Source: Prevotella sp.
Lineage (GTDB): Bacteria; Bacteroidota; Bacteroidia; Bacteroidales; Bacteroidaceae
Assembly: GCA_017428805.1 (NCBI GenBank)
Contig: JAFRQC010000098.1
Location: forward strand, 1-11,998
Length of the DNA: 11,998 nt
Reading direction: 5' to 3'
Shown: positions 1 to 6,524 of the stretch, piece by piece
How positions within the stretch are numbered: the stretch's first letter is position 1
Layout of the letters: each line of letters begins with the position of its first letter
Program-made: the position numbers and the translations under genes
The notes under the pieces: model-generated
What the model was told of the DNA's origin: nothing
The model's database searches: none
Seen by the model: only the letters and a program-made list of their open reading frames with translations

Positions 1-741
1 TTCAGGACGGGTTGTATCGAGAATGCCGCCAATATGCCGTGGAAGGGAGTCGTTCCCTTGGCTGCGATGTTGCGCGACCGTCTCGGACTGGCCGTGGCGC
101 TGGCTAACGACGCACATGTCACTGCCCTGGGCGAGAAAGCCTTCGGCAGCGCTCACGGTATGAAAGACTTCGTGGTGGTGTCTATCAGTCACGGCGGTCT
201 CGGCAGCTGTATCTTCATGGACGGAAATCCTCACCTGGGCGTGAATGGCTTTGCCGGAGAAGTGGGACACTCTTGTGTGGTGGTCGATGGTCGCGAGTGT
301 GGCTGTGGACGCAAGGGTTGTCTGGAGACCTATTGTTCTGATAAGGGACTTATGAAGACCGTAGAAGAACTGCTGGCAGAGGGTATGCCCTCGGCATTGA
401 AGGGAATGAAGAATATCAGTATCCAGACGGTTACCTATTATTGCGATCAAGGCGACCAGGTGGCCATTGAGGCCTTGCGGCGCGTGGGATTCATGCTTGG
501 ACTAGGTCTGGCCAACTATGCCTCAGTCCTGAATCCTGAGGCCATCATCCTGACGGGTGATATGATGCTGGCGGGTAAGTGGCTGCTGAAGCCCATGCGG
601 AAGTCGTTCGAGGAACATGTCTTCCATAATATCCAGGGTGAGACACGGCTGCTGGTTTCTATTCTGAAGGAAGGTGAGCGCGATGTGCTGGGTGCCAGTG
701 CCCTCGCATGGGACGTGAAGGAGTATTCCCTGTTTAAGTAG
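1..741 (+). CDS. ROK-family kinase-like protein, copy 1 (5' end outside window)
   Basis: The reading frame is open from base 1 and continues the protein upstream of the first ATG (FRTGCIENAAN precedes MPWKG), so this is the C-terminal 246 residues of a longer gene. ROK proteins are sugar kinases or sugar-responsive repressors; no N-terminal helix-turn-helix can be assessed here. The catalytic-base motif NDA is present (Asp at 109-111), as is the ROK zinc motif GH...CGCGRKGC (His at 268-270). Two phosphate-binding segments look damaged. The usual LGxGxGS strand-loop reads SISHGGLGS (181-207) with one extra residue, and the late TGG motif reads TGD (552-560). The protein is closely related to the next gene and both end in EYSLFK, so the pair arose by tandem duplication. 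It may be a kinase with altered activity or a non-catalytic paralogue. Family assignment is firm; substrate is unknown. Confidence 0.88.
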   Translation, partial: FRTGCIENAANMPWKGVVPLAAMLRDRLGLAVALANDAHVTALGEKAFGSAHGMKDFVVVSISHGGLGSCIFMDGNPHLGVNGFAGEVGHSCVVVDGRECGCGRKGCLETYCSDKGLMKTVEELLAEGMPSALKGMKNISIQTVTYYCDQGDQVAIEALRRVGFMLGLGLANYASVLNPEAIILTGDMMLAGKWLLKPMRKSFEEHVFHNIQGETRLLVSILKEGERDVLGASALAWDVKEYSLFK

Positions 742-792
742 ATTTGGATTAGAAAGATATATAAAATAAGAACAATATATTAACTAAACGTT

Positions 793-1773
793 ATGATTGA
801 ACAGAACATCAAGTCGAAAGTGGTTGGCGTTGATATCAGTAACGAGCTGACCACCTATGCTATTGTAGATGTTAGAGGTAATATACTGGCGGAAGACTCC
901 TTCCCCACGATCGATTATCCTGACGTGAACAATTTCGTATCCGTACTCAGCGAGAGGATTGTCATGCTGGTTGAGAACAACGGCGGTTATGAGAATATCC
1001 GCTCCATCGGTATGAGCAGCCCCAGTGCCAGCTCTGTCTCGGGTTGTATCGAGAATGCGGCAAACCTGCCTTGGAAGGGTGTCATCCCCATGGCAGCGAT
1101 GCTCCGAGACCGTTTGGGACTGGCTGTGGCCCTCTCCAACGATGCCCATGTGTCTGCACTGGGTGAATACACTTTCGGCTGTGCCCATGGTATGAAGAAC
1201 TTCATCATCATCAGTCTGGGCGTCGGTCTGGGCAGCTGTTTCTTCACGGAAGGCGAAGACCATAAGGGACACCTCGGCTATGCCGGTGAGTTTGGGCATA
1301 CCTGTGTGGTGGAAGGTGGTCGTGAGTGCGGCTGTGGTCACAAGGGATGTCTCGAAGCCTATGCAGGTGCTGCAGGCATCATCCGTACGGCGAAGGAGAT
1401 GATGGCAGAGTCTGACGCGCCGTCGCTGATGCGCAATCTGGAGCACCTCACACCACGTACCATCAACGAGTGCTGCGAGAAGGGTGACGAGATGGCCAAG
1501 GAGGTGTATCGCCGTACGGGGTATATGTTAGGTCTCGGCCTCGCTAACTACGCCTCGATCATCGATCCGGAGGCCATTATCATCACGGGTGGCATCTCCC
1601 ATGCAGGCGAGTGGCTCTATGAACCGTTGAAGGAATCGTTTGAGGATCATGTCTTCGGCAATATGCATGGCAAGGTGAAGATCCTTGTGTCTGAGTTGAA
1701 CAACCGCGAGCGCGACGTTCTGGGAGCCAGTGCCCTGGCCTGGAGCGTGCCCGAATACTCATTGTTTAAGTAG
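793..1773 (+). CDS. ROK-family sugar kinase-like protein, copy 2
   Basis: This is a 326-residue protein of normal length for a single-domain ROK kinase without a DNA-binding N-terminus. Visible motifs are VGVD (Asp14), ENAANLPWKG, the catalytic NDA motif (Asp117), LGVGLGS near residue 141, the zinc set H169/C179/C181/C186 in GH...CGCGHKGC, and TGG late in the protein. The first phosphate loop is unusual: family members normally read DIGGT after VG(I/V), whereas this copy has DISNELT. A standard glucokinase role is therefore not assured. The ATG at 793 gives the expected N-terminus and follows an A/T-rich leader with no Shine-Dalgarno sequence. It lies 51 bases after copy 1 and 26 bases before the thioesterase start, so it is probably co-transcribed with both. 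The likely cytoplasmic role is phosphorylation of a hexose or N-acetylhexosamine. That substrate is inferred from the family only. Confidence 0.9.
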   Translation: MIEQNIKSKVVGVDISNELTTYAIVDVRGNILAEDSFPTIDYPDVNNFVSVLSERIVMLVENNGGYENIRSIGMSSPSASSVSGCIENAANLPWKGVIPMAAMLRDRLGLAVALSNDAHVSALGEYTFGCAHGMKNFIIISLGVGLGSCFFTEGEDHKGHLGYAGEFGHTCVVEGGRECGCGHKGCLEAYAGAAGIIRTAKEMMAESDAPSLMRNLEHLTPRTINECCEKGDEMAKEVYRRTGYMLGLGLANYASIIDPEAIIITGGISHAGEWLYEPLKESFEDHVFGNMHGKVKILVSELNNRERDVLGASALAWSVPEYSLFK

Positions 1774-1774
1774 T

Positions 1775-1796
1775 AAGGAGTAAAGGAGGGAAGGAG
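1775..1796 (+). promoter_or_regulatory. Three tandem AAGGAG ribosome-binding-like motifs
   Basis: AAGGAG occurs at 1775-1780, 1783-1788 and 1791-1796, an exact 8-base period, just before the GTG at 1800. The middle copy extends to AAAGGAGG and ends at a normal distance from the start. Bacteroidetes genes rarely rely on Shine-Dalgarno pairing, so a strong, repeated motif before a GTG start stands out. It supports choosing GTG 1800, but it could instead be a simple-sequence repeat. Confidence 0.6.
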
Positions 1797-1799
1797 TAA

Positions 1800-2213
1800 G
1801 TGGACGTAGAAGAAATCAACGAGATCATCAACGCCAAACCTAATCTGAGTACCGCCCTCGGGATGGAGTTTCTCTCCACGCCCGAGGACGATACGTGTAT
1901 GGCACGTATGCAAGTTGACGAGCGCAATCGTCAGCCCTTCGGATTCCTCAGCGGCGGGGCGTCATTGGCGTTGGCGGAGAATGTGGCAGGTGTGGGATCG
2001 TCAGCCCTCTGTCCTGGCTGTGCCTGTGTGGGCATCGAGGTCAGCGGCAGTCATGTGAAGGCGGTGGCCGAGGGGGATACTGTGACGGCCTATGCCCGTC
2101 TGCTGCACCGTGGCACGACGCTCCATGTGTGGAATGTGGATATCAAGGACACGACGGGCGACCTGATCTCGAATGTCCGGGTCACTAATTATATCATCAA
2201 ACAGAAGAAGTAA
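1800..2213 (+). CDS. menI: Hotdog-fold acyl-CoA thioesterase, MenI/YdiI-like (probable DHNA-CoA hydrolase)
   Basis: A 137-residue protein, the same length as E. coli YdiI/MenI and aligning with it throughout. It has RQPFGFLSGGASLALAEN in the position of QPFGLLHGGASVVLAE, then GIEVSGSHVKAVAEG and a C-terminal strand LISNVRVTNYII. MenI hydrolyses 1,4-dihydroxy-2-naphthoyl-CoA to free DHNA in menaquinone synthesis. The predicted catalytic Glu is residue 60. The residue matching the YdiI active-site His before GG is Ser51, a notable change that may be a lineage feature. The GTG start is preferred because of the purine-rich motif upstream and because the next ATG (1863) would remove the conserved N-terminus. 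Its stop overlaps the menF start (TAATG), a strong operon sign. A broader acyl-CoA or phenylacetyl-CoA type thioesterase is the alternative; the men context favours MenI. Confidence 0.82.
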   Translation: MDVEEINEIINAKPNLSTALGMEFLSTPEDDTCMARMQVDERNRQPFGFLSGGASLALAENVAGVGSSALCPGCACVGIEVSGSHVKAVAEGDTVTAYARLLHRGTTLHVWNVDIKDTTGDLISNVRVTNYIIKQKK

Positions 2214-3262
2214 TGTCCGCTTTTGCCATCTATCGTTTGCCGCATGAAGATTGTGCGACACTTGTTCAGCAGACGGAAGGTGAGCCTGCGGAATTTCTTT
2301 CTTGCACAGAACTTAGTGGCAAGCGTGGCTTCGTTGTTGCTCCCTTTGAGGTGACAGCGCAACAGCCCATCTTGCTCATCCGTCCTGATTGTGTGGAAAC
2401 GATGAAGGTAGAATCAAGGGGATTGGTTCATACCCCCAGCCGGGGGTGCGCAACCTGTCCCCCTGATTCTACATACGCCATAGACTTTGCCAACTATCAT
2501 GCCCAGCTCGAGGCCGGTATCTTCCGTAAGATAGTCCTGGCCCGTTGTGCAGAAGAGGCATCGGAAGAAGCGATAGACCCTATGGTACTCTTCCGCCGTG
2601 CCTGCGAACTGTACCCTAGGATGTTCATCTCGCTGGTGTCCACCTCCAAGAGTGGGGTATGGCTGATAGCCACTCCGGAGATCCTGTTGGAGGGAAAGGC
2701 AAATGACTGGCATACGGTAGCCTTGGCGGGCACGATGAAGCTGGAAGGGGATTCTCTGAAGGGCGAAGGTGAGAAGGTTACCTGGGCTACGAAGGACATC
2801 CAGGAGCAGCGCATCGTCACCACCTATATAGCAGAGTGTCTGGAACAGTTTACGGGTGATTTCCGGGAGGAGGGTCCACGTACCGTCCGTGCAGCCAATC
2901 TGGTTCATCTGCGGAGTGATTTCACTTTTAAGTTGCCTGATGGTCAGCATCTGGGTGATTTGCTTCACGCACTCCATCCAACGCCTGCCGTCTGTGGTCT
3001 GCCGAAACGAGAGACATTCAAATTCATCATACAGAACGAACACACTCCCCGCCGTTACTACAGTGGTTTTATGGGGATGCTCGACCCTGACGGTGGCACC
3101 CATCTCTATGTGTCTCTCCGTTGCATGAATATCGAGGGCAGTCATTATCACCTCTATGCCGGTGGCGGACTGTTGACAGACAGCACCGTCTCGCAGGAAT
3201 GGCTCGAAACGGAGGCGAAACTTGAAACAATGAGACAATGTATAGCAATAAAGAAAATGTAA
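2213..3262 (+). CDS. menF: Isochorismate synthase
   Basis: Converts chorismate to isochorismate, the first committed step of menaquinone synthesis, in the cytoplasm with Mg2+. The 349-residue protein carries the chorismate-binding fold. RKIVLAR contains Lys106, matching the catalytic lysine of MenF/EntC. TPEILLEGK contains Glu156, matching the general-acid Glu of the PELLLR motif. LAGTMKLEGD follows, then HPTPAVCGLPK, NEHTPRRYYSGFMGML, and a C-terminal VSQEWLETEAKLETM with the Mg-binding glutamates. It is shorter than E. coli MenF (431 residues), mainly in the variable N-terminal part. The start shares one base with the thioesterase stop, and the 3' end overlaps menD by 25 bases, so translational coupling is likely. 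Residues 66-87, just before YAIDFANYHAQL, are encoded by a 65-bp palindrome and look like an in-frame insertion outside the catalytic core. In this operon a salicylate or siderophore role is less likely than menaquinone. Confidence 0.93.
   Translation: MSAFAIYRLPHEDCATLVQQTEGEPAEFLSCTELSGKRGFVVAPFEVTAQQPILLIRPDCVETMKVESRGLVHTPSRGCATCPPDSTYAIDFANYHAQLEAGIFRKIVLARCAEEASEEAIDPMVLFRRACELYPRMFISLVSTSKSGVWLIATPEILLEGKANDWHTVALAGTMKLEGDSLKGEGEKVTWATKDIQEQRIVTTYIAECLEQFTGDFREEGPRTVRAANLVHLRSDFTFKLPDGQHLGDLLHALHPTPAVCGLPKRETFKFIIQNEHTPRRYYSGFMGMLDPDGGTHLYVSLRCMNIEGSHYHLYAGGGLLTDSTVSQEWLETEAKLETMRQCIAIKKM
2408..2472. repeat. 65-bp nested palindrome inside menF
   Basis: The outer arms GTAGAATCAAGGGGA (2408-2422) and TCCCCCTGATTCTAC (2458-2472) pair over 15 bases with one mismatch. 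Inside them GGTT (2425-2428) pairs with AACC (2452-2455). ACCCCC (2432-2437) and GGGGGT (2442-2447) close a 4-base loop. The whole element is read in frame as a low-complexity segment (about residues 66-87) with no stop. It sits before the conserved YAIDF segment, in a region variable between MenF proteins. It looks like a small palindromic repeat captured by a gene. Confidence 0.75.
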
Positions 3263-4848
3263 ATATCCTGACGGCGCTGCTTGTGGCGCATGGTGTCCGT
3301 CATGCGGTCTGTTGTCCTGGCAGTCGCAATGCCCCCATCGTGCATAATCTCACCGAGTGTCCTGATATCCGGTGCTACCCCGTGACAGATGAACGCAGCG
3401 CAGGTTTCTATGCGTTGGGTATGTCGCAGGCATTGGCACAGCCTGTGGCTGTCTGTGTCACCAGTGGTACGGCATTGCTCAATCTCGCACCTGCCGTGGC
3501 TGAGGCTTATTATCAGCAGCGTCCGTTGGTGGTGATCTCCGCAGACCGTCCTCCACAGTGGATCGACCAGCTCGACGGTCAGACATTGCCACAACCCGAT
3601 GCTTTGGGACGTTTCGTCCGTAAGACCGTCACCCTCCCGGAGGTAATCTCTTCCCCTCCTGAGTCAGGAGGGGTTAGGGGTGGTCTGAAGGGGGGAACTG
3701 ATGCGCTTGTTCAGACCACCTCGCCTGCCGGCACCCCTCCTAACTCAGGAGGGGAATGGGGAACCGAGGCGCGTTGGTACTGTAACCGTCTCGTCAACGA
3801 AGCCCTGCTCGAACAGTTCGGACCTGTGCATATCAATGTGCCCATCAGCGAACCACTATTTGACTTCTCCGTGGCCTCGCTGCCAAAAGAGCGTGTGATC
3901 TCCCGCATCCTGCCAGATATCTCCGGCAATACCTTGCGGCATATCGGACAGATGTTTATGCTTGCCAAACGCCCGATGCTCATCGACGGCCAGCCGATGA
4001 ACCCTCTCCTTGATGAGGCTGTGGCATTGGTGGGCGACGATGAGAGTTATGTGCCCGACTTCGTGTTGTATATCGGAGGCTCCATCGTCAGCAAGCGGGT
4101 GAAACATTTCCTCAGAAAAGCCCGTGAGACCTGGGTGGTCAATGCCACAGGCGAGGTGACGGATACCTTTATGAATCTCACCCAAGTTATTCAGGGAGAC
4201 GGGAAGGTGGTGGCAGACCATGTGCGCTTCCTCTGCGAAGACCGTCCGCATCCCTTCGTCCAGAAGTGGGAAGAACTTCTTTCTTCCCTCCGTCAGAAGA
4301 CCGATGCCCTCACTCCCGCCTTCTCCCAGCTCGCCGCCGTCAAACTCTTCGAAGACAAATTGTCCATTATCCACTCTCAATTCTCAACTCACTATGCCAA
4401 CAGTACCGCCATCCGCTTGGCTAACACTTTCGCCCGTCATCCCGTCTGGTGCAACCGTGGTGTGAATGGCATCGATGGCTCGCTCTCTACCGCAGCGGGT
4501 TTCTCGTGTGTGATAGACGAAAAGGTGTTCTGCGTGATTGGCGACCTGAGTTTCTTCTATGATCAGAATGCCTTGTGGAATCAGAACCTGCGAGGGAACT
4601 TCCGTATTCTGCTTTTGAATAACGGTCGTGGAGGCATCTTCTCCACACTTCCAGGCTTGGATCAGAGTCCTGCCCGCGATAAATATGTCGCAGCAGAACA
4701 CCATACCTCTGCCGAGGGCATCTGTATGCAGAATAATGTGGTCTATCTGAAGGCGGAGAATATGGAGGAGTTGCAACAGGGCATCGACACCTTATTATAT
4801 ATAGATAACGAACGCCCCGTGCTCCTCGAAGTCTTCTGCGAGGTCTAA
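3238..4848 (+). CDS. menD: SEPHCHC synthase (menaquinone biosynthesis, ThDP enzyme)
   Basis: Uses thiamine diphosphate and Mg2+ to join the succinyl semialdehyde unit from 2-oxoglutarate to isochorismate, giving SEPHCHC. The 536-residue protein opens with the family pattern ALLVAHGVRHAVCCPGSRNAP. It contains Glu52 in VTDERSAGFYALG (cofactor-activating Glu), SADRPP, and the ThDP/Mg motif GDLS (Asp436) to NN (461-462) in LLLNNGRGGIFSTLPG. All expected catalytic landmarks are present. The ATG at 3238 overlaps the end of menF by 25 bases, implying coupling. Residues about 139-173 (SSPPESGG...PPNSGGEWG) are Pro/Gly-rich, unlike the rest, and are encoded by a composite palindromic repeat. They lie between TLPE and the conserved WYCNRLVNEALLEQ. 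The reading frame stays intact, so the enzyme is probably functional with a surface loop extension. The gene is followed by a convergent gene, not by menB as is usual in the group. Confidence 0.95.
   Translation: MYSNKENVNILTALLVAHGVRHAVCCPGSRNAPIVHNLTECPDIRCYPVTDERSAGFYALGMSQALAQPVAVCVTSGTALLNLAPAVAEAYYQQRPLVVISADRPPQWIDQLDGQTLPQPDALGRFVRKTVTLPEVISSPPESGGVRGGLKGGTDALVQTTSPAGTPPNSGGEWGTEARWYCNRLVNEALLEQFGPVHINVPISEPLFDFSVASLPKERVISRILPDISGNTLRHIGQMFMLAKRPMLIDGQPMNPLLDEAVALVGDDESYVPDFVLYIGGSIVSKRVKHFLRKARETWVVNATGEVTDTFMNLTQVIQGDGKVVADHVRFLCEDRPHPFVQKWEELLSSLRQKTDALTPAFSQLAAVKLFEDKLSIIHSQFSTHYANSTAIRLANTFARHPVWCNRGVNGIDGSLSTAAGFSCVIDEKVFCVIGDLSFFYDQNALWNQNLRGNFRILLLNNGRGGIFSTLPGLDQSPARDKYVAAEHHTSAEGICMQNNVVYLKAENMEELQQGIDTLLYIDNERPVLLEVFCEV
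3653..3754. repeat. About 100-bp composite palindromic element inside menD
   Basis: Three inverted repeats are packed together. CCCCTCCTGA-G-TCAGGAGGGG (3653-3673) is perfect with 10-bp arms. GGTGGTCTGAA (3679-3689) pairs perfectly with TTCAGACCACC (3710-3720). CCCCTCCTAA-C-TCAGGAGGGG (3734-3754) has one arm mismatch. The two outer hairpins face each other around the central stem, so the whole element is itself roughly an inverted repeat with related left and right halves. The motif CCCCTCCTGAGTYAGGAGGGG resembles dispersed palindromes common in Bacteroidetes noncoding DNA (from memory, not searched). It is translated in frame within menD. Confidence 0.82.
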
Positions 4849-6524
4849 TACTTAAAGCTTGAACCTCCGAGGAACTCCCGCATAATGGATGTCGGCGGAA
4901 TTTCCTTGTCGCTGATGGGTAAGAAATAATGCAGGAACTTCAACAGCCTGTGTGCTTCCGCATACTCCGTACAGTTCTTCGGCACGGAAGTGAGGATGAT
5001 CTCCGCGTGTATCCTCAGCACGGCAAACTCGATGTTCAGCGCTGAGTTGAACATCACATCGGCAGACTCTTGGAACGGTGTGATCCACTGATCCTCCGAT
5101 GCCAGCACGTTCTTCCATTGGGCGATGGTCTGCTGGGCGGTGTATGCTCCCTTGTTATAGTCGCGGATGATACGGCGCAGCAGACGGTTGTCACGCGTCG
5201 GAATCCAGTTGTGGTCATCCAATGAGATGCTTGTGAGGGCAGAAATGAAGATCTTGTATTTCGTGGCATCAGGAATCTTCTTCGTCAGCAGCGGGTTCAG
5301 GGCGTGGATGCCTTCGATGATGAGCACCGTGTCGCTGCCCAGCTTCAACTTCTTGCCGTTATATTCCCGTTTGCCCGTCACGAAGTTATACTCGGGTATC
5401 TCCACACGCTCCCCCTGCATCAGTCTGAGCAGATGGTCTTCGAGTAGCGCATATTCCACCGTCTCGATATTGTCGAAGTCATAGTCGCCGTTGGGCAGCT
5501 TAGGGGTGTCCAAACGGTTCACGAAATAATCGTCCGTAGAGAAAGATACCGGCCTCAGTCCGCAGGCAAGCAATTGTACGGAGAGGCGTTTGCAGAAGGT
5601 GGTCTTGCCTGAACTCGACGGTCCTGTGATGAGCACCAGCCTCACAGGATCCTTCTCCCTGTGGAAACGGCGTTCTATCTCCTCGGCTATCTGCACGATT
5701 TTCTTCTCCTGCAGGGCCTCAGACACCTGGATAAGCTCCGAGGCATAGCCCCGCATCACGGCCTTGTTTACATCGCCGGCATTCGACAGGCGCATAATGA
5801 TGTCCCAGCGTGTCTTCTCGGCAAACATCTCGAAGGTCTTCGGCTGTGGCATCTTCTCTGCCAGCACTGAAGGATTGTTCCAGTCCGGCACCCTCAGCAG
5901 CAGACCGTCCTCATAGCGCTCCAGCCCCCACACCGTCAGATAGCCTGCCGATGGCACCAGCGGCCCGTAGTAATAGTCCACGGTGTCGCCCAGCATATAG
6001 TAGTCGCTGTAAATCTGTCCGCTCGTCTCCAACAGCTTCACCTTGTCCTGGAATCCCCGCTCGGCAAACACGCGGATGGCCTCCTCGTTGGTGGCCTCCG
6101 TACGACGGAAGGGCATATCGAGGGCGATGATCTCCTCCATCCGGGCCTTGATCTGTTCTGCGTCACCGTCGGCGAGTCCTTCGCCGTTTTTCTTCTTGAA
6201 GTTGCAATAGTATCCGCGACAGAGCGAGTGCTCGATGAAAAGCTTCGAACCTGGGAACACATCCTGCGTCGCTTTATAGAGTACGAAGCTCAGCGATCTG
6301 ACATAGACTCTGTGGCCAGAGCCCTCACGGGCATCGAGAAACTCCACATCGCGGTTCTGGAAGAGCCTGAACTTCAGACCCTCCGAGGTGTTGTTCACTC
6401 TCGCCGACACCACAGGGTAGGGCAGGCGGATCTCGTCGGCAAACTCCTGATACACGTCGAGCAGTGAGATTCCTTCTGGGAAACTCTTCGTCACATTGAT
6501 GTTCTTACAGCGGATTTGTAGCAT
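4845..6524 (-). CDS. TGS-domain nucleoside (uridine-type) kinase
   Basis: A 559-residue cytoplasmic protein of the long Bacteroidetes 'uridine kinase' type. The N-terminal 65 or so residues (MLQIRCKN...SFPEGISLLDVYQEF) look like a TGS domain. They are followed by a ThrRS second-additional-domain-like part with HSLCRGYYC. The kinase part begins at about residue 295 with Walker A GPSSSGKTTF (301-310), then FSTDDYFVNR, NIETVEYALLEDHL and EGIHALNP, as in uridine/phosphoribulokinase-family P-loop enzymes. The C-terminus EIPPTSIMREFLGGSSFKY is characteristic of this group. The start is ATG 6524: an upstream in-frame ATG at 6671 would add 49 residues lying wholly within the neighbouring gene and unlike the family. 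It overlaps that neighbour by 20 bases, so the two are probably coupled. Its stop (4845-4847) overlaps the convergent menD stop. The exact substrate is uncertain; the TGS fusion suggests an added RNA-related or regulatory function. Confidence 0.9.
   Translation of the reverse strand: MLQIRCKNINVTKSFPEGISLLDVYQEFADEIRLPYPVVSARVNNTSEGLKFRLFQNRDVEFLDAREGSGHRVYVRSLSFVLYKATQDVFPGSKLFIEHSLCRGYYCNFKKKNGEGLADGDAEQIKARMEEIIALDMPFRRTEATNEEAIRVFAERGFQDKVKLLETSGQIYSDYYMLGDTVDYYYGPLVPSAGYLTVWGLERYEDGLLLRVPDWNNPSVLAEKMPQPKTFEMFAEKTRWDIIMRLSNAGDVNKAVMRGYASELIQVSEALQEKKIVQIAEEIERRFHREKDPVRLVLITGPSSSGKTTFCKRLSVQLLACGLRPVSFSTDDYFVNRLDTPKLPNGDYDFDNIETVEYALLEDHLLRLMQGERVEIPEYNFVTGKREYNGKKLKLGSDTVLIIEGIHALNPLLTKKIPDATKYKIFISALTSISLDDHNWIPTRDNRLLRRIIRDYNKGAYTAQQTIAQWKNVLASEDQWITPFQESADVMFNSALNIEFAVLRIHAEIILTSVPKNCTEYAEAHRLLKFLHYFLPISDKEIPPTSIMREFLGGSSFKY

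Noticed and set aside
784..1446. Minus-strand ORF (220 codons) opposite the second ROK gene
   Set aside because: Shadow of a strongly conserved plus-strand gene; rich in His/Thr without family resemblance.
2414..3238. Long minus-strand ORF (274 codons) opposite menF
   Set aside because: It mirrors menF codon usage, has no recognisable domain or promoter, and menF is unmistakable on the plus strand.
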